Positions 6,850 to 10,094 of a DNA stretch of 10,094 nucleotides are shown here, in pieces (positions within the stretch are counted from its first letter, which is position 1; the number at the start of each line of letters is the position of its first letter). This stretch comes from an uncultured Eubacteriales bacterium (GTDB taxonomy: Bacteria; Bacillota_A; Clostridia; Oscillospirales; Oscillospiraceae). The translations under genes and the position numbers were made by a program. The notes under the pieces were generated by a model. That model saw only the letters and a program-made list of their open reading frames with translations, searched no databases and was not told the DNA's origin. Where the stretch lies: positions 1 through 10,094 of the forward strand of contig CATIYU010000186.1 in assembly GCA_949739085.1 (NCBI GenBank). The letters run 5' to 3'.

Positions 6850-8076
6850 TTGATTACCGTATTTACAGCTACATATAATCGGGCGTACATACTCAGGCAC
6901 CTCTACGTCTCCCTAAAAAACCAGACAGATCTTGATTTTGAGTGGCTCATCATAGATGACGGCTCCACCGACAACACAAAAGAACTGGTGGATAGCTGGT
7001 CAAAAGAAACGACCGAGTTCAACATTATATATCAGTCTGTCAGGCATGGAGGCGTCTGCCGAGCCATCAACGCTGCCGCCCGGCTGGCGCGTACGGAAGC
7101 CCTGCTTTGGGTGGGAAGCGACGACAGGCTCACCCCAGATGCTGTCTCGTTTATCCAAACGCATTTTCCCGAAATTGCGGATGACGCATCCTTTGCAGGA
7201 ATGTGCGTTTTGACTGGCGCTTATACAGACGGACGGCTCATCTCGGGCAAACCGAATTTTGAAAATTATGTAGACGCAACGCGGTGGGAGCGGGAGCGGT
7301 ATGGTCTGACAGGAGACGCGGGAATCATTTTCAAAACTTCTGTTTTGAGGAAATTTCCTTCCCCTGAATTTGAAGGAGAGGATTACCTCTCGCCGGGCGT
7401 TTTTCTGAATGATCTTACCTACCAGGGATTCAAATTCCGTTGGTTCAACCATGTCGCCTATTTGGCCGAATACCTTGAAAATGGAATCACAAAAAACCAC
7501 TGGAAGCTATATAGAACCAGCCCCAGGGGCTGCGCCTTCTATGTGTTACAACAGCTGAAATATGGACTTGTTTCTCCCGATCAATTCCGTTTGTCGATGT
7601 TTAGTATTTATGAGCGGTCAAAGATTTTGCTTGCTGGTTCCAGTTTATCCGACGTATTCCAGATGAACAGCTCCGACTATACGGGAATGCTTGCGCTTTA
7701 CAGCGCCGCAAAAGAGGAGATTGCGGAAGTCCTGCGGGAAAACGGCGTAAAAACCTTGGCGCTGTATGGCTATGGCGGAAACGCAAGGCGCTTGATGTGC
7801 TATCTGGAGGAGCTGGGTGTTACAGTCAGTTATATTATCGACCAGAATTATAAAGAAAAGGACTTTCAACCCGCATATTCTTTAGAACTGGACCTGCCTG
7901 CGGCCAGCAGCGTGTGTATCACAATGGGCCACGCTGACTGCGGGATCGCAAAGCAGTTGAAAAGCAAACTGCCGTGCGCCCATATTTGGCATCTGGCAGA
8001 CTTAAAAATCAGGATATGGCAGTCCAGCCACATATTTTTAACTCCGCACGGAGTTGACGGCCTCTGGACTTGGTAG
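6850..8076 (+). CDS. GT-A (family 2) glycosyltransferase with C-terminal Rossmann-like domain
   Basis: A 408-residue protein starting at TTG with MITVFTATYNRAYIL, the typical first strand of GT2 enzymes. Further GT2 marks are EWLIIDDGSTDNT (31-43) with the nucleotide-binding Asp-Asp, GGVCRAINAAARLA (67-80), and LLWVGSDDRLTP (85-96) holding the metal-binding DxD-like pair. GDAGIIFKTSVL (155-166) and FEGEDYLSPGVFLNDL (174-189) form the acceptor side. GITKNHWKLYRTSPRGCAFY (212-231) is common in clostridial GT2 proteins. From about 290 a second domain appears, VKTLALYGYGGNARRLMCYLEELGVTVSYIID, with a glycine-rich Rossmann loop at 307-310. It is similar in layout to the end of the GT-B enzyme at 1410-2996. 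No membrane helix is seen, so it is probably a cytoplasmic enzyme. It is the last gene of the glycan operon in this window. Donor and acceptor are unknown. Confidence 0.9.
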   Translation: MITVFTATYNRAYILRHLYVSLKNQTDLDFEWLIIDDGSTDNTKELVDSWSKETTEFNIIYQSVRHGGVCRAINAAARLARTEALLWVGSDDRLTPDAVSFIQTHFPEIADDASFAGMCVLTGAYTDGRLISGKPNFENYVDATRWERERYGLTGDAGIIFKTSVLRKFPSPEFEGEDYLSPGVFLNDLTYQGFKFRWFNHVAYLAEYLENGITKNHWKLYRTSPRGCAFYVLQQLKYGLVSPDQFRLSMFSIYERSKILLAGSSLSDVFQMNSSDYTGMLALYSAAKEEIAEVLRENGVKTLALYGYGGNARRLMCYLEELGVTVSYIIDQNYKEKDFQPAYSLELDLPAASSVCITMGHADCGIAKQLKSKLPCAHIWHLADLKIRIWQSSHIFLTPHGVDGLWTW

Positions 8077-8179
8077 CGTGTTCTGCCGTCCTTCCTTTTC
8101 CAGCTCTCCAATATGTGGACAAAGTATTTACCCGAAGCGGAATAAGTCAAAGGCATCTTTTAAAAATTTACATACAGTA

Positions 8180-8208
8180 TGGACAAGCAGTGAATCCTAT
8201 GTTAAAAT
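8180..8208 (+). promoter_or_regulatory. Sigma-A type promoter with extended -10
   Basis: The -35 box is TGGACA (8180-8185, one mismatch to TTGACA). The spacer is 17 bases, and the -10 box is TAAAAT (8203-8208, one mismatch), preceded by TG at 8200-8201 as an extended -10. Transcription would begin near 8214-8216, leaving an untranslated leader of about 80 bases before ATG 8296. The surrounding gap 8077-8295 is A+T rich at its 3' half and shows no clear terminator for the upstream operon. Confidence 0.7.
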
Positions 8209-8280
8209 ATAGAAAATTTTGCTGGAGGGATACATAGATTTAAAAGCGGAAAATGGCATCTCGTGCATATGCCGAACATA

Positions 8281-8287
8281 AAAGGAG
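8281..8287 (+). promoter_or_regulatory. Ribosome binding site deciding the start at 8296
   Basis: AAAGGAG is followed by an 8-base spacer and ATG 8296. In-frame GTG 8263 and ATG 8269 lie upstream of this site and lack one of their own. Confidence 0.7.
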
Positions 8288-8295
8288 TACCCCAA

Positions 8296-8730
8296 ATGGA
8301 CGCAACACAGAGCAAATGCCGTGTAGGCATCATGCGGCGGGCCAGTGTGACCGGCGGCAGAACAGATGTCGGTATTTTTGTCAATGGTGTAAAGGTGGCA
8401 ACGCTTTCCAATGGCAGCTCAATACGTTTAATTCTTGACCCTGGCCGGCATGTAATGAGTTTTGGTGTGGGGAATACCATTTTGCGCCGGGTCAACTTGG
8501 ACCTGAACCCTGGAACCGATACCAATTTGATATGCCGAAAAGTGTGGAAGGGAATTGAGGCGGCGCCAACTTCTATAGACGTGTGTTCACTTATAGCCGA
8601 TGACCAGTCTTCACAGCCAAAGGCCAGAGGCCGTGGTTGGCTTATGGCAATTGCTGGACTTGCGGTGTTTCTCATCGGAATATCCATATTGCTTGTCAAG
8701 CTGAAAATAGTTCCCTTCCCGATTCGCTGA
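8296..8730 (+). CDS. Unknown small protein: PEGA-like beta domain plus C-terminal membrane helix
   Basis: A 144-residue protein that I cannot assign to a named family. Residues 8-80 alternate short beta strands: RVGIMRRA, TDVGIFVNGVKVATL, SSIRLILDPGRHVMSFGV. The pattern 'hxhxxNGxxhxxLxxGxxxxhxLxPGxHxhxhG' resembles PEGA or DUF2846-type domains, which are small beta folds (similarity from memory, not a search). A charged linker (KARGR, 109-113) leads to one hydrophobic helix at about 114-134, then a short tail. There is no N-terminal signal, so the protein should be tail-anchored with the beta domain in the cytoplasm. It has its own promoter and terminator and so is probably a single-gene unit. 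Any link to the glycan operon upstream or the agr-like unit downstream is not shown. Confidence 0.75.
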   Translation: MDATQSKCRVGIMRRASVTGGRTDVGIFVNGVKVATLSNGSSIRLILDPGRHVMSFGVGNTILRRVNLDLNPGTDTNLICRKVWKGIEAAPTSIDVCSLIADDQSSQPKARGRGWLMAIAGLAVFLIGISILLVKLKIVPFPIR

Positions 8731-8917
8731 AGAATGGCCACGCGATAAAAACAAACATTTGAAAACAGGGACGTTCGGATACATATGCGGCACAAGCCAG
8801 TAAGCCTCCTTGATTTGCTTCCATAGTGCTTCGCCATCTGCAATTTTGTAACTACTTGGCTGATATTGATATGTGTTGCACACATTCGTTTCCTGCCTGT
8901 CAAGTTGTCTTATGTTG
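8731..8917. other. Intergenic stretch without a supported gene
   Basis: This A+T-rich gap lies between the small membrane protein and the terminator hairpin. No promoter, RNA gene or repeat is evident. On the minus strand an open frame gives a protein-like run (QYQPSSYKIADGEALWKQIK and on to VPHMYPNVPVFK), but it has no good ribosome binding site and overlaps the neighbouring gene, so it is at best a gene remnant. Confidence 0.4.
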
Positions 8918-8956
8918 AAAAGGAGCGGCAGCATCCCGCGCTGCCGCTCCTTTTTT
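8918..8956. terminator. Strong rho-independent terminator, able to act in both directions
   Basis: An 11-bp perfect stem, GGAGCGGCAGC (8922-8932) with GCTGCCGCTCC (8940-8950), has a 7-base loop. AAAA precedes it and TTTTTT (8951-8956) follows it, so both strands present a G+C-rich stem followed by a U-run. It sits between the plus-strand gene ending at 8730 and the minus-strand gene ending at 8997, where a shared terminator is expected. Confidence 0.92.
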
Positions 8957-8968
8957 CGCCAGATTAAA

Positions 8969-8995
8969 GCCGGTTTTAGGCAAATCAAAACCGGC
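8969..8995 (-). terminator. Second hairpin directly after the minus-strand PH-like gene
   Basis: GCCGGTTTT (8969-8977) and AAAACCGGC (8987-8995) form a 9-bp perfect inverted repeat with a 9-base loop, one base past the stop codon at 8999-8997. On the minus strand TTTAAT follows, a weak U-run. It may be a first terminator or an mRNA 3'-end stabiliser in front of the stronger hairpin at 8918-8956. Confidence 0.55.
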
Positions 8996-8996
8996 G

Positions 8997-9449
8997 TCAA
9001 TGCATCCCGACTCCGAGCTCAGTCAGCGCTTTCAGCGTACCATCCAGATTTTCCTTGTGCCAGTTTTTGAAGCTGCCGGCATACATGGTGGCGTAGACAC
9101 GGGAAGTCCGCAGGTCGCTCAAAGCCGCCTGCTGGGCGGTCAGGCGGATAGTGTCCGACCTGGTGCGGATGGTGATAATGGTGTTGAACTTAACGTCTTC
9201 CAGCTCCACCGACTGGATGTCCCCATAGGGAAGGACCAAGGATACGTCTTTGTGCAGCTAGTGCCATGCGCGGTTGAAGGGGAGCAGGACGATCTCGTGT
9301 TCACACATCTGGAGAACATAAAATTCCGCTTTAAAAAACGCCGTAATTTGTTCGCTCAAGTTTTCCGGGGCATATTTGACTATGATGCAGCGGTCCTCCA
9401 GAGGCTCATATCCGGCCTCCTGGATAAATTTCTTAACTTCGTTTGCCAT
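8997..9449 (-). pseudogene. Small PH-like protein, split by one in-frame UAG codon
   Basis: The minus-strand frame from ATG 9449 to the stop at 8999-8997 spans 151 codons. It is continuous apart from a TAG at 9260-9258 (codon 64). The first piece begins MANEVKKFIQEAGYEPLEDR and ends LLPFNRAWH. The second begins LHKDVSLVLPYGDIQSVELE and includes TIITIRTRSDTIRLTAQQAA and KNWHKENLDGTLKALTELG. The hydrophobic strand pattern of the middle and C-terminal parts suggests a bacterial PH-like (YokE-like) fold, but this is a tentative family call. AGGAGG at 9464-9459 is placed 9 bases before the ATG, so the gene start is well marked. Both sides of the stop are in the same frame and look equally protein-like, so a single base change (for example GAG or CAG to TAG) or a read error explains it. 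Its position after an agrA-like gene suggests it may be under the same control. Confidence 0.65.
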
Positions 9450-9458
9450 GGTATAATA

Positions 9459-9464
9459 CCTCCT
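9459..9464 (-). promoter_or_regulatory. Consensus ribosome binding site of the PH-like gene
   Basis: On the minus strand this is a perfect AGGAGG, 9 bases before ATG 9449. It rules out the longer upstream-extended frame as the main product. Confidence 0.75.
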
Positions 9465-9487
9465 AAGTCGTTGAAGTTCATTTTGAC

Positions 9488-9528
9488 GTGGACAAGAGCA
9501 TACCACAATGCGGTCCCGCTGTGGACAA
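9488..9528. repeat. Direct repeat GTGGACAA, two copies 33 bases apart
   Basis: GTGGACAA occurs at 9488-9495 and 9521-9528, between the agrA-like gene and the PH-like gene. A third copy lies at 8115-8122 and a 7-of-8 copy (TGGACAA) at 8180-8186 over the -35 box of the next unit. The copies at 8115 and 9521 are preceded by T, giving TTGTCCACA on the other strand, one base off the common DnaA box TTATCCACA. Whether this is an operator or chance is open. Confidence 0.45.
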
Positions 9529-9563
9529 ATCTTCCTGGACGGCACAAATCGTTCCTGAATGGT

Positions 9564-9597
9564 AAAAGCAGAGAGGGAGCCTTAGAAGCTCTCTCTC
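9564..9597 (-). terminator. Possible weak terminator overlapping the end of the agrA-like gene
   Basis: GAGAGGGAGC (9571-9580) pairs with GCTCTCTCTC (9588-9597) around a 7-base loop, with one A-C mismatch on the minus-strand RNA. Four U residues follow after a short gap (AAAA 9564-9567 on the plus strand). The stem includes the last codons and the loop includes the stop codon. It could attenuate read-through into the PH-like gene. Confidence 0.4.
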
Positions 9598-10094
9598 CAT
9601 TTCTTCTTCAATTCTGCCTTTCCGGTTCGAGACAGCAAACACGTTCTGCCGCCCACCCGGACCTTGTTTTCCTTCCACTCCACCGCCTCAATTTTGTCCC
9701 ATGCCGCCAGATAGGCCCGGTGGACCCGGATAAACCGCCCGCCCAGCTCTGTTTCCAACTCGTTCAGGCTTCCCACAAAGTCAATCCGGCAGTCCGCCGT
9801 ATGCAGGAATACGTGGTGAGCCTTGGGGGCGGTCTCGAAAAACAGGATACCATCCAATGGGATGTGGCGGGTTTCGTCTCCTGTGCGCAGGGAGAAGACC
9901 TCCGCCGGGTCATGGCGCTCGTCCAGCAGCCGGGCGTGAATGGCCTCCAGGCACCGGGCAGCAGCGGCGCCGGTTTGATTCTGCTCCTTCACGATGTAAT
10001 CAAAAGCTTCCAAGTGATATTGGAAGGTCTTCCAGGCCAAGTCGCCATAGCTGGTGATGTAAACAAGCGTGCCGTGGGGGTCCCGCCGCCGCAG
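9582..10094 (-). CDS. AgrA-like LytTR-family response regulator, 3' part only
   Basis: The frame is open from the window edge (10094) to TAA at 9584-9582, giving the last 170 residues. The first visible part, DPHGTLVYITSYGDLAWKTF, and then YHLEAFDYIVKEQ, match the last strands of an AgrA/ComE-type receiver domain, including the conserved lysine after 'DYI'. Next is a LytTR DNA-binding domain: VFSLRTGDETRHIPLDGILF with FETAPKAHHVFLHT, then IDFVGSLNELETELGGRFIR and VHRAYLAAWDKIEAVEW. The IxFVGSLNELE and RFIRVHRAYL segments are close to the pattern I know from AgrA. It acts as a phosphorylated transcription activator, normally paired with an AgrC-like histidine kinase and a cyclic peptide signal; those genes would lie beyond the window. 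The phosphoacceptor aspartate is not visible because the N-terminal half is missing. Confidence 0.88.
   Translation of the reverse strand: MRRRDPHGTLVYITSYGDLAWKTFQYHLEAFDYIVKEQNQTGAAAARCLEAIHARLLDERHDPAEVFSLRTGDETRHIPLDGILFFETAPKAHHVFLHTADCRIDFVGSLNELETELGGRFIRVHRAYLAAWDKIEAVEWKENKVRVGGRTCLLSRTGKAELKKKWRESF

Noticed and set aside
7000..7500. Minus-strand open frame of 166 codons opposite the GT2 gene
   Set aside because: Antisense to clear GT2 motifs; the translated product has no domain-like pattern.
8041..8054. Small inverted repeat ACTCC-GCAC-GGAGT near the end of the GT2 gene as an operon terminator
   Set aside because: The stem is only 5 bp, it lies inside the coding sequence and no T-run follows.
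8202..8903. Long minus-strand open frame of 233 codons between the small membrane protein gene and its promoter
   Set aside because: It lies antisense over nearly the whole of the well-supported gene at 8296-8730, its product looks like low-quality shadow sequence, and its start has only a weak purine stretch before it.
9488..9528. Replication origin suggested by DnaA-box-like TTGTCCACA sites
   Set aside because: There are too few sites, with imperfect consensus, no A+T-rich unwinding region and no dnaA, dnaN or rep gene nearby.

Overview
The window looks like part of a Firmicutes (Clostridia) chromosome of intermediate G+C. An Oscillospiraceae-like gut anaerobe is my guess. The reasons are AGGAGG-type ribosome binding sites before most genes, a sigma-A type promoter, an AgrA-like LytTR response regulator, and surface-glycan genes of a kind I associate with Clostridia. 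No ribosomal RNA, tRNA, insertion sequence or CRISPR array is visible, and no stretch over 300 bases lacks a gene.

Region 1 (1-8076, plus strand) is the downstream end of a surface-glycan or protein-glycosylation operon. In order it holds: (i) the C-terminal part of a transferase-like protein that runs into a seven-bladed beta-propeller and is broken by one frameshift; (ii) a GT-B glycosyltransferase with an extra C-terminal Rossmann-like domain; (iii) a radical SAM enzyme with a SPASM-like cysteine tail; (iv) a class I methyltransferase interrupted by two frameshifts, one in a run of ten G; (v) a sugar-1-phosphate nucleotidyltransferase; (vi) a DegT/StrS-family PLP aminotransferase; (vii) a GT-A glycosyltransferase with a C-terminal Rossmann-like domain resembling the one in (ii). 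The nucleotidyltransferase, aminotransferase and radical SAM enzyme could build an activated, modified amino sugar or cyclitol. The two glycosyltransferases would transfer sugars, the methyltransferase would cap or decorate, and the truncated first gene may add a phosphodiester-linked unit. The final glycan and its acceptor (flagellin, S-layer, teichoic acid-like polymer) cannot be read from this window.

Region 2 (8077-8956) holds a small single-gene unit. It has a near-consensus promoter, an unknown protein with a PEGA-like beta domain and one C-terminal membrane helix, and a strong terminator hairpin that can work on both strands.

Region 3 (8957-10094, minus strand) holds a small PH-like protein gene split by one in-frame UAG codon. 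Upstream of it is the 3' part of an agrA-like response regulator that runs off the window edge. Tandem hairpins separate this unit from region 2.

The window carries four reading-frame lesions in three genes. Two lie at G homopolymers, so sequencing or assembly error, genuine decay and slipped-strand phase variation all need to be considered. The most interesting candidates are the G10 tract in the methyltransferase, the Rossmann-like module shared by two unrelated glycosyltransferases, the radical SAM / aminotransferase / nucleotidyltransferase set, and a GTGGACAA motif found in the intergenic regions.
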